Below are positions 16,827 through 26,499 of a stretch of 64,000 nt of DNA, piece by piece. The stretch lies in NCBI RefSeq assembly GCF_042678145.1, contig NZ_JBHUDG010000006.1, positions 11,826 to 75,825 of the forward strand. The letters are read 5' to 3'. The translations under genes and the position numbers were made by a program. The number at the start of each line of letters is the position of its first letter. Position 1 is the first letter of the stretch. The notes beneath the pieces were generated by a model. The model was not told the DNA's origin. It worked only from the letters and a program-made list of their open reading frames with translations, and did no database searches. The DNA comes from Pseudopedobacter beijingensis. Its GTDB lineage: Bacteria; Bacteroidota; Bacteroidia; Sphingobacteriales; Sphingobacteriaceae.

Positions 16827-19800
16827 TTATAATGATAGATTTACCCCGAACACAATTGTTTTTGGCCTAGGATAAGATGAATAATCGAACCCTGGTGTTA
16901 ATGCACTGTAATAAACAGCCACCTCAGGATCATAACCAGAGTATTTGGTAAACGTCAATAAGTTTTGAGCTGACGCATATACCCTTAGGTTTTTGATATT
17001 CATTCCCTTTAAATATTTTACAGGAAATTTATACCCTAGTGATATTGTTTTTAATCTCAGATACGAGCCGTCTTCAACAATTCTAGAAGAATAGGCATAA
17101 GATCCCTGCCCTCTAACTCTAAACATGGTATTACTCTGATTTTCAGGAGTCCATCTATCACTAAATGTTGCATATTGATTTAAATAAGCTTTATCTCCTC
17201 CCTCAAACCACAGTCTATTAGCGTTAATGATATCATTACCGTAAGACCATTGAAAAAACAAGTTTAAATCAAATCCTTTATAGGTAAAGTTATTTGAGAA
17301 TCCTCCTTGATGAATAGGATATCCTCTTCCTATTACTGTGCGATCTAAATCGTTTACAGTTCCGTCTCCGTTCAAATCTCTATATTTGATATCACCCGGC
17401 TGTACAGCAGCACCGTTATTTGTAATTCCCTGTTTAAGTTTATAAGAACCGTCTGCTTGTTTATCAAAATCGTCATACTGGTAAACTCCATCCCATATAT
17501 ATCCATATATCTGCCCAAGCGGTTGCCCAACTTTTGCAATATATGCCGGAATAGTTCTATAGAACTGATCCCAATTCACAGTACTGGTACGACTTTCCTG
17601 ATTTTGAGTTAAGGACAGAACTTTATTTTTATTAAATGCAATATTAAATGACGCATTCCAATTGAATTCTTTATTCTTAATCACATCACCGCTTACACTT
17701 AACTCAATACCCTCGTTACTTGTACTACCAATATTTTTATATGCAGTGCTATATCCGGTACTGTAAGGCAAAGACGCATTCAACAATAAATCTGTAGTTT
17801 TTTTCTTGTAGTAATCTACCGTAAAAATTAGTCTTTGTTTAAACGCTCCTAAGTCTATACCTACGTTACTTTGTGCAGTGCTTTCCCATTTCAAATCTGG
17901 GTTGGCAATAGAACCTAAATAAACGCCAGGTGTTAGTGCATTACCAAATGCATAGTATCCATTACTTGCTGGACCTGTATTTTCAAAATTCAATGCAGCA
18001 TAAGGTGCATACTCAGTTACCCTATTATTACCTGTAACACCGTAACCAAGTCTGATTTTCGCATCTGAAAGGAATTTTATATCTTTCATAAAGTCTTCCT
18101 GGATAATCCTCCAACTGGCAGCAGCAGAAGGGAAATACCCCCATCTGTTTTGTTTCATGAACTTGGAAGAACCATCTGCCCTATATGATGCGGTTAGGTA
18201 ATATCTGTTATTATAATTATAGTTTACACGACCTAAATAAGACATCATTGACCATGATGTAATAATTGACGTAACCGGTTGTGCAACTCCCTGCCCCAAT
18301 CCTGCTAAACCCAAGGTTTCATTAGGTAATAGAATAGCAGAAACGCCATATCTTTTGTAATTATTTTCCTGAAATACTAAACCTGCAACAGCGTTAATAT
18401 TGTGCACCTTATTAATACTCTTATTGTAAGTCAATAAGTTTTCATTTTGCCAGGTATCACTTTCAGTATATAAAATTGATCCATTAACTTTGTTATTACT
18501 CTTTGGATAACCATAACGGGTTTTTGAATTATTAAAAGATTCATTTCTCCAATCAGAATTGTTAGCACTACCTGTTATTTTAAACTTTAACTCCGGTAAA
18601 ATAGCATACTCTGCATACCCATTAAATATAATTCTGGTATTATAATTATCTCTCACCTCATTCTTTGCAGAGAGAATAGGATTTATTCTGTAATCATTAT
18701 TTTCGTCAGTTCCTGGCGCTACCAAATCATCAATCAAATCTCTATTATCACCGTAAGTAATGGGCCTATATCCCCAAACACTATACATTAGATAATTCAT
18801 AGCAGAGTGATTTGCTTCTGGTGAAGCAGGATTAGCTCCATAAGTTTTAGTCGATGTATAGCGTACATCAACTCCTGTTTTTAATTTCTTACCAAAATTT
18901 TGATCTAACGTAACACGACCTTGCTTTCTACCAAATCCCGAGTTAATAATAACTCCCTTTTGATCGAACAAGTTGCCAGAAAATGAATACTTAGTGGTTT
19001 TATTCCCTCCATAAATAGAGAGAGAATGATCTTGCATAAATGCAGTTCTAAATAATTCATCCTGCCAATCTATACCTTTTACAGTTTTATAATAATCTAA
19101 AGTAGTATCTCCTCTTAAATAAGTCTTTTTAATATCTTGAGGATCTCTCTCTGCATTTAACTTCACAAATTCGTACGGATCCATCAGCTCAATTTTATTG
19201 ATTACACTCTGAGCTCCTGCATATCCTGAATAATTTACCTGAGGAGCACCCTCTTTCCCTCTTTTAGTGGTTATTAATATAACCCCATTGGCTCCTCGCG
19301 CTCCATAAATTGCAGTCGCAGATGCATCTTTTAAAACTTCAATAGATTCAATTTCAGAAGGATTCAACACATTACTATTTGCATCCTCCATAGGAAAACC
19401 ATCTATTACGTATAATGGAGAGTTATCCTGCGTAATAGAATTTGCTCCACGCACAATAATATTAACTCCTCCCCCTGGTTTACCGCCAACAGAACTTACC
19501 TGCACACCCGCTACACGACCAGCTAATGCTTCAATAGCAGAACCTACAGGAGCTTTTTGCAAATCTTCCATCTTTACAGAAGCTACAGAACCTGTTACAT
19601 CTCTTCTTTTCACCTCCCCATATCCTATAACAACCACCTCATTCAAAGACTTATTCTCTTTAGAAAGTTTAACGTTTACAGTAGTCAGTTCTCCTGTTGC
19701 TACCTCTTTAGGTGAATACCCTAAATACCTGAACACTAAAACAGGTTTTTCATTTTGTGGTACTTTAATGGAATACTTACCATTTACATCTGTAACGGCT

Positions 19801-19952
19801 CCTATAGTGCTTCCTTTAACAGACACACTAACCCCAATTAAAGCATCATTCAGTTCTGCATCATGGACAGTACCTGTAATTAACTTGGTCTGCTGTGCTG
19901 ACAAGTTCAGGTAAGTCAAAATCAGAAAAATAAATAGTGATACCTTTCTCAT
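16827..19952 (-). CDS. SusC/RagA-family TonB-dependent outer-membrane transporter
   Basis: A 1041-residue SusC. The signal peptide (about 1-20, ending NLSAQ) is followed by a carboxypeptidase-regulatory-like domain (22-105), the hallmark LNEVVVIGYGEVKRRDVTGS, the plug (about 115-235, with VLKDASATAIYGARGANGV) and the beta-barrel, which ends with IVFGVNLSL. It is a paralogue of the transporter at 634-3786 but is clearly diverged in the barrel. It would import the unsaturated oligosaccharides released by the PL8 lyase. The 223-bp gap upstream carries a pair of 22-bp-spaced direct repeats that also occur before the PL8 gene, so SusC may be transcribed from its own regulated promoter as well as by read-through. 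Confidence 0.95.
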   Translation of the reverse strand: MRKVSLFIFLILTYLNLSAQQTKLITGTVHDAELNDALIGVSVSVKGSTIGAVTDVNGKYSIKVPQNEKPVLVFRYLGYSPKEVATGELTTVNVKLSKENKSLNEVVVIGYGEVKRRDVTGSVASVKMEDLQKAPVGSAIEALAGRVAGVQVSSVGGKPGGGVNIIVRGANSITQDNSPLYVIDGFPMEDANSNVLNPSEIESIEVLKDASATAIYGARGANGVILITTKRGKEGAPQVNYSGYAGAQSVINKIELMDPYEFVKLNAERDPQDIKKTYLRGDTTLDYYKTVKGIDWQDELFRTAFMQDHSLSIYGGNKTTKYSFSGNLFDQKGVIINSGFGRKQGRVTLDQNFGKKLKTGVDVRYTSTKTYGANPASPEANHSAMNYLMYSVWGYRPITYGDNRDLIDDLVAPGTDENNDYRINPILSAKNEVRDNYNTRIIFNGYAEYAILPELKFKITGSANNSDWRNESFNNSKTRYGYPKSNNKVNGSILYTESDTWQNENLLTYNKSINKVHNINAVAGLVFQENNYKRYGVSAILLPNETLGLAGLGQGVAQPVTSIITSWSMMSYLGRVNYNYNNRYYLTASYRADGSSKFMKQNRWGYFPSAAASWRIIQEDFMKDIKFLSDAKIRLGYGVTGNNRVTEYAPYAALNFENTGPASNGYYAFGNALTPGVYLGSIANPDLKWESTAQSNVGIDLGAFKQRLIFTVDYYKKKTTDLLLNASLPYSTGYSTAYKNIGSTSNEGIELSVSGDVIKNKEFNWNASFNIAFNKNKVLSLTQNQESRTSTVNWDQFYRTIPAYIAKVGQPLGQIYGYIWDGVYQYDDFDKQADGSYKLKQGITNNGAAVQPGDIKYRDLNGDGTVNDLDRTVIGRGYPIHQGGFSNNFTYKGFDLNLFFQWSYGNDIINANRLWFEGGDKAYLNQYATFSDRWTPENQSNTMFRVRGQGSYAYSSRIVEDGSYLRLKTISLGYKFPVKYLKGMNIKNLRVYASAQNLLTFTKYSGYDPEVAVYYSALTPGFDYSSYPRPKTIVFGVNLSL

Positions 19953-20065
19953 AACTTAAGTTGTTAATAATAGTTTTTTAGGTTTATACAGTACTATTTT
20001 ATAATGTATAGCCTTTGTTTAATTAGTTTTTCTATATCAAAATTCAACACTAACCCTTCTTTAAT

Positions 20066-20101
20066 AGGGGTAATAATTAGTTGAAATAAGGGTAATAATT
20101 A
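20066..20101. promoter_or_regulatory. Paired direct repeats upstream of SusC (candidate operator)
   Basis: GGGTAATAATTA occurs at 20068-20079 and again at 20090-20101, exactly 22 bp apart, about 115-150 bp before the SusC start. The PL8 upstream region has a related pair with the same spacing (26065 and 26087). Spacing of about two helical turns suggests a dimeric regulator such as an HTCS or AraC-type protein. This is inferred; no regulator gene is in the window. Confidence 0.5.
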
Positions 20102-20175
20102 ATTAACAAGTGTTTTCTATTCAAAATTGAAGTTTAATCCTGTTTTAGAACATATCCATCTATCTCAAATAACCC

Positions 20176-21627
20176 TCAGTTGATAAACTTTGTTTTCAGG
20201 TCTGCTGTATTTCCTTTTACCCGGATCATATACACTCCTTTAGACAATACCAATCCCGATACAGGAACCACATTTATCCCTTCTTGTAAAGATATTCTCT
20301 GTGAAGCCATTAGCTTTCCCTCAATATTGATGACAGTCAATTCTGCCTGTTGTGCTTGTACAACATAAATACTAGCTTCTAATCCATTAGCTATATTTCT
20401 TACCTGCAACTTGTTGTCAACTGTGGATACAGTAACCCGAAGTGTTTTATCCGTATAGGTAGTCGCTTCTCCATTTTTATCTACCTGACGTAATTGATAA
20501 TAATTGATACCATTGTCAGGATGAGCATCCACATAATTGTAACGCTGTACTGAGAAGCCATCACCTTTAGCACCTACATACCCTATTTTATTAAAGTTTT
20601 TCCCATCGGCTGATCTTAAAACATCAAAATGACTGTTATTTTGTTCTGATGCTGTCTGCCAGTTTAATTGGATACCATTTTGAGTTTTTGAAGCATTGAA
20701 AGAGGTTAAGGAAACTGGAAGCGTTGGATCTGTTGCTGACGGGTAAGTAATAGAGAGATCTTTAATACTATATCCATCTGTAGCACCAATATTCGCTCCC
20801 CCCGATTGAATAAACATGTAAGAATCTAATTCAGAATTGATTGGTAAAGCTATAGAAGGCAAAGCATCTGTCAACGCTCCATTACCTGATTTTTCTATTG
20901 TTCTATTTATAGTACCTAATTTAACATTATTAACAAAAACATCAATTTTCCCCGATTCAATTTCATAATCAATACTGTTATGAACATAATCAACTTTAGC
21001 ATCAGAATTATTATAAAAGAAGTCATATTGATATTCAGTTTCAGGAATAATTAATGTATTAGATAATGATAGATTTGAAGTAGTATTAGCTGTTGATCCC
21101 TCTCTGTATTGAAAATCAAATTTACCAGAAGCATACAACCAACGTACACTAGAAAATATCTCATTAGAACTTCTATAAACAGAACTAGAATTCCTCATCA
21201 AACCAGATCCTAATTTACCTATAGTAAAAGAAATAGATGAAGCAGACTTTGCTGTAGCATTAGCATCAAGTGAAACTTTCATTTTAAATGAAATCTTTGC
21301 TACAGATTTACTATTTGTTAAAGAATAGTGAGAAAATTTAGTTACTCCGGATGCCGTAGCATTGATAAAAATACTTGTTGAATTAACAAAATCAATTTTC
21401 CCCGTATTAGTAGTCCCTATTAATCTTAATACACCATTTGACTGCGTTGGAAGAGGGCTGTCTATTTTCCCACTTTCAGCAAAGTTGTTACTGATTCCAT
21501 CACACGACCAAGTAAATCCACCATTTCCAAGTACTGGTTTGATTTCTCTATTATAAGGACTAAACTGCGCATTTGCTAAGCCCGCGCTCAATAGTAAACC
21601 CAGGCTTAATAGTAGTTTTCTTTTCAT
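20176..21627 (-). CDS. Secreted protein homologous to the C-terminal region of the adjacent PL8 lyase
   Basis: A 483-residue protein with a signal peptide (about 1-20, LSAGLANAQ) and no lyase domain. Residues about 55-300 match the region after the catalytic part of the PL8 lyase upstream: SGVTKFSHYSLTNSKSVAKISFKM here against SGISKVSAYSIEQATPVASMFFTI there, and DYEIESGKIDVFVN against HYELPAGKLNIWVK. Next comes the same Fn3-like stretch (LPVSLTSFNASKTQNGIQLNW against LPVSMLSFEGKPGNNAVLLNW), then a T9SS type A-like sorting domain (about 405-483). It starts 32 bases after the PL8 stop, so the two are co-transcribed. It is probably a secreted or surface-attached glycan-binding protein. No known family name was recognised for the roughly 245-residue module; its sandwich-like beta pattern suggests a carbohydrate-binding module. 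Confidence 0.75.
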   Translation of the reverse strand: MKRKLLLSLGLLLSAGLANAQFSPYNREIKPVLGNGGFTWSCDGISNNFAESGKIDSPLPTQSNGVLRLIGTTNTGKIDFVNSTSIFINATASGVTKFSHYSLTNSKSVAKISFKMKVSLDANATAKSASSISFTIGKLGSGLMRNSSSVYRSSNEIFSSVRWLYASGKFDFQYREGSTANTTSNLSLSNTLIIPETEYQYDFFYNNSDAKVDYVHNSIDYEIESGKIDVFVNNVKLGTINRTIEKSGNGALTDALPSIALPINSELDSYMFIQSGGANIGATDGYSIKDLSITYPSATDPTLPVSLTSFNASKTQNGIQLNWQTASEQNNSHFDVLRSADGKNFNKIGYVGAKGDGFSVQRYNYVDAHPDNGINYYQLRQVDKNGEATTYTDKTLRVTVSTVDNKLQVRNIANGLEASIYVVQAQQAELTVINIEGKLMASQRISLQEGINVVPVSGLVLSKGVYMIRVKGNTADLKTKFIN

Positions 21628-21659
21628 AATTGTTTATTTTTTAGCGTTTGATTTATTTA

Positions 21660-24600
21660 TTATAGTTTTAAAAATTTCATTTGTTTATTGCGTTCTTGTC
21701 CTTGTAGTAACAGAACATAAGTTCCCGCAGGCAAGCCCGATACATCTATCGAAATCTGGTTTTCTCCTTCAACAATATTATTCGATCTGGAGAAGAGCAC
21801 TTTCCCCAATAAATCAGTAAGTACAACTTTAATCACTTCCGAACGGGGCGACACCACATTGATATTAGCCATTTGATGAACAGGATTTGGGTACAGTAAA
21901 ACGTCGTAACTTTTATTTATCGATAATTTAACTACGATAGTACTTTCATAGCTTATCACATCGTCTTTATCTATTAGCAACAGCCTGTAATAAAGCTGCT
22001 GATTATACAAAGGCAGTTCATTGTCAGAAAAAGAATAATGCAGGGCTTCCGAAGAGTTTCCGGCAGCAGCAACTGTAGCAATCTGTTTAAAATTTAGCCC
22101 GTCTGTACTACGATACACCACAAAGTGCGATGTGTTTTTTTCGCTAACAGCAATCCAGTTTAGTAAAACAGCATTGTTGCCTGGTTTACCTTCAAAAGAG
22201 AGCATGCTAACAGGCAAAGGATCTGCTTTAGCATAATTCATTTCCATGTTGGCTAAGGTTATTTCTGCGGCATTTGCTGATGGCAGTGTACTGCTTGCTC
22301 CCTGAAACAAATAGCTATTTAATACTACACCGCTAACCATTTCCCCAGAGGCACCAATAGCTGCGGAACCGTTGTAAATTAACCGAGATGCCCGAACCAA
22401 TTTACCATGAGGTTTTACCCAAATGTTCAATTTTCCGGCAGGCAGTTCATAGTGTTCTCCATTTCGTGTATAGTGTTCTGTTACCGATGAATTGTTGGCA
22501 TAAACTTCTACATCATAGTTTTCTCCTTTTTTAAAGGCGCTATTGCTAATCAGTTTATAAGTTGCACCCGTTCCGTCAGCACTTTCTCTAAAGTTGAAGT
22601 TGATTCCCGAAACAGTTATATTCCACTGCAAAGCGGCAAATAACTCCGGAGCAGACTTATACACACTATTTGCATTACTAAAAGTATTACTCGTTACTCC
22701 CCTATTTCCTATTGCCCAAATAAATGCTCCATTAGTTGGTGTACTATTAAAAGCAATGGTAAAAAACATGCTTGCTACAGGCGTAGCCTGTTCAATACTG
22801 TATGCCGAAACTTTACTGATTCCAGAAACGGCTGATGCCGACATTTTGAGTGTACCATCTGGGTTTAGTACAATTGTTCCGTTAGTACCTCCTGCTGCAT
22901 TAACAATATGCACCCTACTTGTTCCTGTTGGTGGATAAGGCAAAAAGCCTGGGGAACCAGCGGATGACATAGAATGGCTATAGCTAGCCGTAACTATTGA
23001 ACTTCCTTGTTGATAGGTCGGTGGCGTTCCAAAACCAGAAAGTCCGGTTCCGGTGGTTAAATCGTATACCCATTGTTGCGATGGGTTGTCCCATACACCA
23101 GTATGTTCTTCCTCTGTAAGGTCATCGTTTACCAGTATCAAAGTTTGGGCAAAACCATCTTTTAAAGAAAAGCTTGCATCTAACTGATTATCCTGATAAA
23201 CTATCCCTGCATTCGAGGTATTCTCGGCAATTCTCCAATTACCTTTTAACGATACCGTTACTTCGCTTACTGACGATATCCATGTACTTTCTGCATTTTC
23301 CGTAGCGTTCAAGTCCGGATTTGCTATTTTAACCACCAAGGTATCTCTACCCTTTTCCCTAACCGCCAACAGTGCTCTTCCCGATATTCCTTTTACAAAA
23401 CCGGTATTAATATTAGGCTGTGCCAAAAAACAACTGTACAGTATACTACTATCGGGTATATATTTTACCGCATGTACAGAGTCGGTTTGTTTAAGTACCT
23501 GATACAATTCTCCCTGTGCTATCTTGATCGATAAAGCATCCATTTTCTGAGGAGTTGTTGCCGGTACTACCACATACTGGTATTTTGAGTCTGTTGGTTT
23601 AACACCATGAGCAAACCATGCTTTACTAACGTTAGCACTTGCCGTACTACTTACATTATTTGTAGTATGCAATGGTGTGGTTTGCGTTCCCCTGAAAATA
23701 TTGACATCCCCATTTCCTTTAGGGATGTAATAACCTGTAGTTTGTCCATTAACCAGCCATAACCCGTTAGTTGTGGTAGATATTGCCTGATCGTAAGCGG
23801 AACTTACAGGTGTTGCCGAATTGATATATATAGAAGGATTTGAGACAGCATTTACCCCCTGAAATAATGTGGTAATAACCGGATCTGCAGAGTTTGTTGC
23901 ACTTATTGTACTTCCCAAACATACCATTAACGAATCGAAAGTAAATACGGATTTTCTAAACTTCAGGTTACTACCTACATATTTTGCACCGGCATTTTCT
24001 ACAAAGTTCATCCCAAACACTCCTGTATTTCCATCGGCCAATGCTCCGGCAAAAGCATCTGCCTGATATTCGGAGGCTGTACCCGAAGGTATTGGCTTCA
24101 GGTTTTCGTAAGATAATTTTACTGTGGTAGCTCCGGGCATCATATTCCAATCCCAACCAGCGCCTCCAGCTATATAACCGGTACTTGTCAGGCTTCCATC
24201 ATATAAAACCTCTAAAGCGCCGTAACTTTGGTAACGTCCATAACGGTTTGCTTCGGCATATATCTCTGCACCAAACATACGGTCTGTAAACCCTCTCGAA
24301 ACAGCTATCCAGTTATTTTTACGCATAATACCTGTTTGCGCATAATTCAACTGATAGTAACCATCGTAATTTGCTGCTGTAACCGGGTATTTATTTTCCT
24401 GAAAAACATAGTTATAGAAGCGAGCCATTTCCGGATCTATACTTTCGCCAATCAAATCTCCACCTACCTGCACCAACCTATCAAACGCTACAGCATTAAC
24501 CGGAACAGATGAAGGGAACGGGCCCCTGCCTGATGCTGAGTTTGGATAAAAAGCCCCTTTAGATGTTTCTAAAAAAAGCGTCTTTATGGCCCGGCTCATA

Positions 24601-26009
24601 TTCTGATAAGCTGTTTGACTTATTTTAAAAGGTGTTCCCTTCAGTTCGAAAGCCCGGCTTATCCATGTACCATAAGCATACTGATAACTAATATGCTGCG
24701 AGTTGTGATGAAAACCTACTCCGTCTACTTTGATGCCATCCCTTGCCCCTGCACTGCTATAAGTAAACTGTTCCAGATAACGGCCAAAACTTTTCAGGTC
24801 GCGAGCTATCTCATCATTAGTATTCTCCAAAAGAGCCAGCTCTACCAAAAAGTTAGATTTGATGTGAAGAAAATCCATTTCTAAACCCGGTACCGGATTC
24901 GTATTATAAATAGTATTGAACTCGTGAGACCACTTTAATAGCTTAACAACTTTTTCTCTCAAAGACTGATCGGTCAATAATGGAATAGCTTCTAAGAAGC
25001 CTATCGGGAAGTTTCTTGCCGAGCTATAATCATTATATGGGATCACTATACGACCACCTTCGGCCAAGCCCTGATCAATCAGGTATGATAGAAATGAATT
25101 TAATTTGGCTAAGGCATCGTTATCATTATTTTTCACATAAGCCCTGCTCAAATAACTTACATAATTAGATACTTTTAGTAAAGTATCTAGCTTATAGATA
25201 TCGTATATTCCTCTCCCATTTAACGTTCCATCTGTATTGAGCGTTATATTTAATGTATTTACATAGTTTTTTGCTTCTGTTATTTGTACAGGGGTTGCAC
25301 TACCAACAGTTCTTTTATATAAGACTTTAAGATTTTCGATCGCCGACAGTTCTGCCGGACTTATTGCCGATAAGGGAATATCCGGCTGATTATTATAGGC
25401 CAATATAGCCTGCGTATAATTACTGGTAAAACGAAAATCGAGGTAATCCTTGCCATTATGCGGTCCCGGAATGCGTGTATCTCCATTGCCAGCATAAGTC
25501 ATTTCGTCAAAAAACACCTGATTAGATCCCGTATTTCCCTGATAACCTCTATAAGTAACCGTAATTTTGTTCAGTATAAACCCAGGCTGTTCGGTTCCCT
25601 TATTATAATCGTAACGATAACTTCTGTGAAAATCCCGCCAGCCTTTATAATTTAAAACAATACGAGCCTCTCTTTTCAGTGCATTTGTATTATCGTAAAA
25701 TTTAAAAACAAGCGTATCATTGGTAATTGCTTTTGAGTAAATCCAGAATTGTGCTGAATTAGCCGAATAATTATAAATTTCCGCAGCAGGAATTTGTAAA
25801 TTATTAATGCTGAGTATCTCGTTATGTTTCGTATTCCACTGTAAGCTATTTGCACCTGATTTTTTATGGTTATTGCTAATGGAAATTGTACTCGCAGAAC
25901 TGGCACTATAATCAGTTGGTACACCTGATTCAAAATTCTCATACCGCAACTGCCCCAGAGAAACCTCAGCCACCAACATGAATGCCCCGGTAAGTAAAGC
26001 TTTATTCAT
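21660..26009 (-). CDS. PL8 polysaccharide lyase, chondroitinase ABC type, with extra C-terminal module and T9SS sorting domain
   Basis: A 1449-residue secreted lyase with signal peptide to residue 19. Residues about 20-185 form the N-terminal jelly-roll domain of chondroitinase ABC (FESGVPTDYSASSAS, GANSLQW). About 190-540 is the helical catalytic toroid, followed by the beta-sandwich domains. Proteus chondroitinase ABC I uses His501, Tyr508, Arg560 and Glu653 (from memory). Here His435 and Tyr442 keep the 7-residue gap, and Arg495 and Glu586 (in AEIYAEANRYGRY) fall at matching distances, so the enzyme looks active. It should cut chondroitin, dermatan or hyaluronan endo- or exolytically to unsaturated disaccharides. 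From about 975 there is an added region shared with the next gene, then an Fn3-like part and a T9SS sorting domain (LYPNPVHQMANINV to the end). Export by T9SS is inferred from that domain. Confidence 0.92.
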   Translation of the reverse strand: MNKALLTGAFMLVAEVSLGQLRYENFESGVPTDYSASSASTISISNNHKKSGANSLQWNTKHNEILSINNLQIPAAEIYNYSANSAQFWIYSKAITNDTLVFKFYDNTNALKREARIVLNYKGWRDFHRSYRYDYNKGTEQPGFILNKITVTYRGYQGNTGSNQVFFDEMTYAGNGDTRIPGPHNGKDYLDFRFTSNYTQAILAYNNQPDIPLSAISPAELSAIENLKVLYKRTVGSATPVQITEAKNYVNTLNITLNTDGTLNGRGIYDIYKLDTLLKVSNYVSYLSRAYVKNNDNDALAKLNSFLSYLIDQGLAEGGRIVIPYNDYSSARNFPIGFLEAIPLLTDQSLREKVVKLLKWSHEFNTIYNTNPVPGLEMDFLHIKSNFLVELALLENTNDEIARDLKSFGRYLEQFTYSSAGARDGIKVDGVGFHHNSQHISYQYAYGTWISRAFELKGTPFKISQTAYQNMSRAIKTLFLETSKGAFYPNSASGRGPFPSSVPVNAVAFDRLVQVGGDLIGESIDPEMARFYNYVFQENKYPVTAANYDGYYQLNYAQTGIMRKNNWIAVSRGFTDRMFGAEIYAEANRYGRYQSYGALEVLYDGSLTSTGYIAGGAGWDWNMMPGATTVKLSYENLKPIPSGTASEYQADAFAGALADGNTGVFGMNFVENAGAKYVGSNLKFRKSVFTFDSLMVCLGSTISATNSADPVITTLFQGVNAVSNPSIYINSATPVSSAYDQAISTTTNGLWLVNGQTTGYYIPKGNGDVNIFRGTQTTPLHTTNNVSSTASANVSKAWFAHGVKPTDSKYQYVVVPATTPQKMDALSIKIAQGELYQVLKQTDSVHAVKYIPDSSILYSCFLAQPNINTGFVKGISGRALLAVREKGRDTLVVKIANPDLNATENAESTWISSVSEVTVSLKGNWRIAENTSNAGIVYQDNQLDASFSLKDGFAQTLILVNDDLTEEEHTGVWDNPSQQWVYDLTTGTGLSGFGTPPTYQQGSSIVTASYSHSMSSAGSPGFLPYPPTGTSRVHIVNAAGGTNGTIVLNPDGTLKMSASAVSGISKVSAYSIEQATPVASMFFTIAFNSTPTNGAFIWAIGNRGVTSNTFSNANSVYKSAPELFAALQWNITVSGINFNFRESADGTGATYKLISNSAFKKGENYDVEVYANNSSVTEHYTRNGEHYELPAGKLNIWVKPHGKLVRASRLIYNGSAAIGASGEMVSGVVLNSYLFQGASSTLPSANAAEITLANMEMNYAKADPLPVSMLSFEGKPGNNAVLLNWIAVSEKNTSHFVVYRSTDGLNFKQIATVAAAGNSSEALHYSFSDNELPLYNQQLYYRLLLIDKDDVISYESTIVVKLSINKSYDVLLYPNPVHQMANINVVSPRSEVIKVVLTDLLGKVLFSRSNNIVEGENQISIDVSGLPAGTYVLLLQGQERNKQMKFLKL

Positions 26010-26064
26010 ACTATGTTTATAATTGATTTGCTTTACCTAAATTGATAACAATGGCTTTATACAG

Positions 26065-26092
26065 AGGGGTATAAATACGTATAAGTAGGGGT
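26065..26092. promoter_or_regulatory. Paired direct repeats upstream of the PL8 gene (candidate operator)
   Basis: AGGGGT at 26065-26070 and at 26087-26092 are exactly 22 bp apart, each followed by an A/T-rich half (ATAAATA and TTATTTTA). The same core and spacing occur upstream of SusC (20066-20101). The pair lies 56-83 bp before the PL8 start codon. Confidence 0.5.
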
Positions 26093-26263
26093 TTATTTTA
26101 GTTTAACAGGAATAAGTGTTAAGGAATGATGAATTTGAAGCTATATCAAAAATAAAATATTATCATTTCGATGAACACAGTGAAGAGAAACATTCCTCAT
26201 AAGCACCTCTGAAACAGATCCTTCGACTGCACTCAGGATGACTCAAAATCATCGATATCGTCA

Positions 26264-26358
26264 TGCTGAACTCGATTCAGCATCTGCGGGCATATGAAAA
26301 GGTATAAACCAATAAGCCCTTTTGCCTAAGCTAACAGATCCTGAAGTAAATTCAGGAT
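26264..26358. repeat. REP-like palindromic repeats between PL8 and ddh
   Basis: Two short palindromes: TGCTGAA (26264-26270) with TTCAGCA (26276-26282), loop 5; and ATCCTGAA (26338-26345) with TTCAGGAT (26351-26358), loop 5. Just before them, 26218-26242 reads ATCCTTCGACTGCACTCAGG, a type of phrase common between genes in this bacterial group. The 490-bp gap (26010-26499) holds these, the PL8 upstream repeats and the ddh terminator, and no gene. Confidence 0.65.
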
Positions 26359-26389
26359 AACAAAATCCTTTTGCTGAACTATGGACAAA

Positions 26390-26431
26390 TAAAAAAGGTG
26401 CTTACTGCATTCAAATACAGCAAACACCTTT
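26390..26431 (-). terminator. Intrinsic terminator downstream of ddh
   Basis: AAAGGTG (26394-26400) pairs with CACCTTT (26425-26431). On the minus strand the stem is followed by a run of T and then ATTTG. It lies about 70 bases past the ddh stop codon. Confidence 0.75.
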
Positions 26432-26499
26432 ATTTATTTAAATGATATTAAAGACTTAGAGCCTGTTTAAATTTATATGGTGAAATTTTTCATAGGTTT

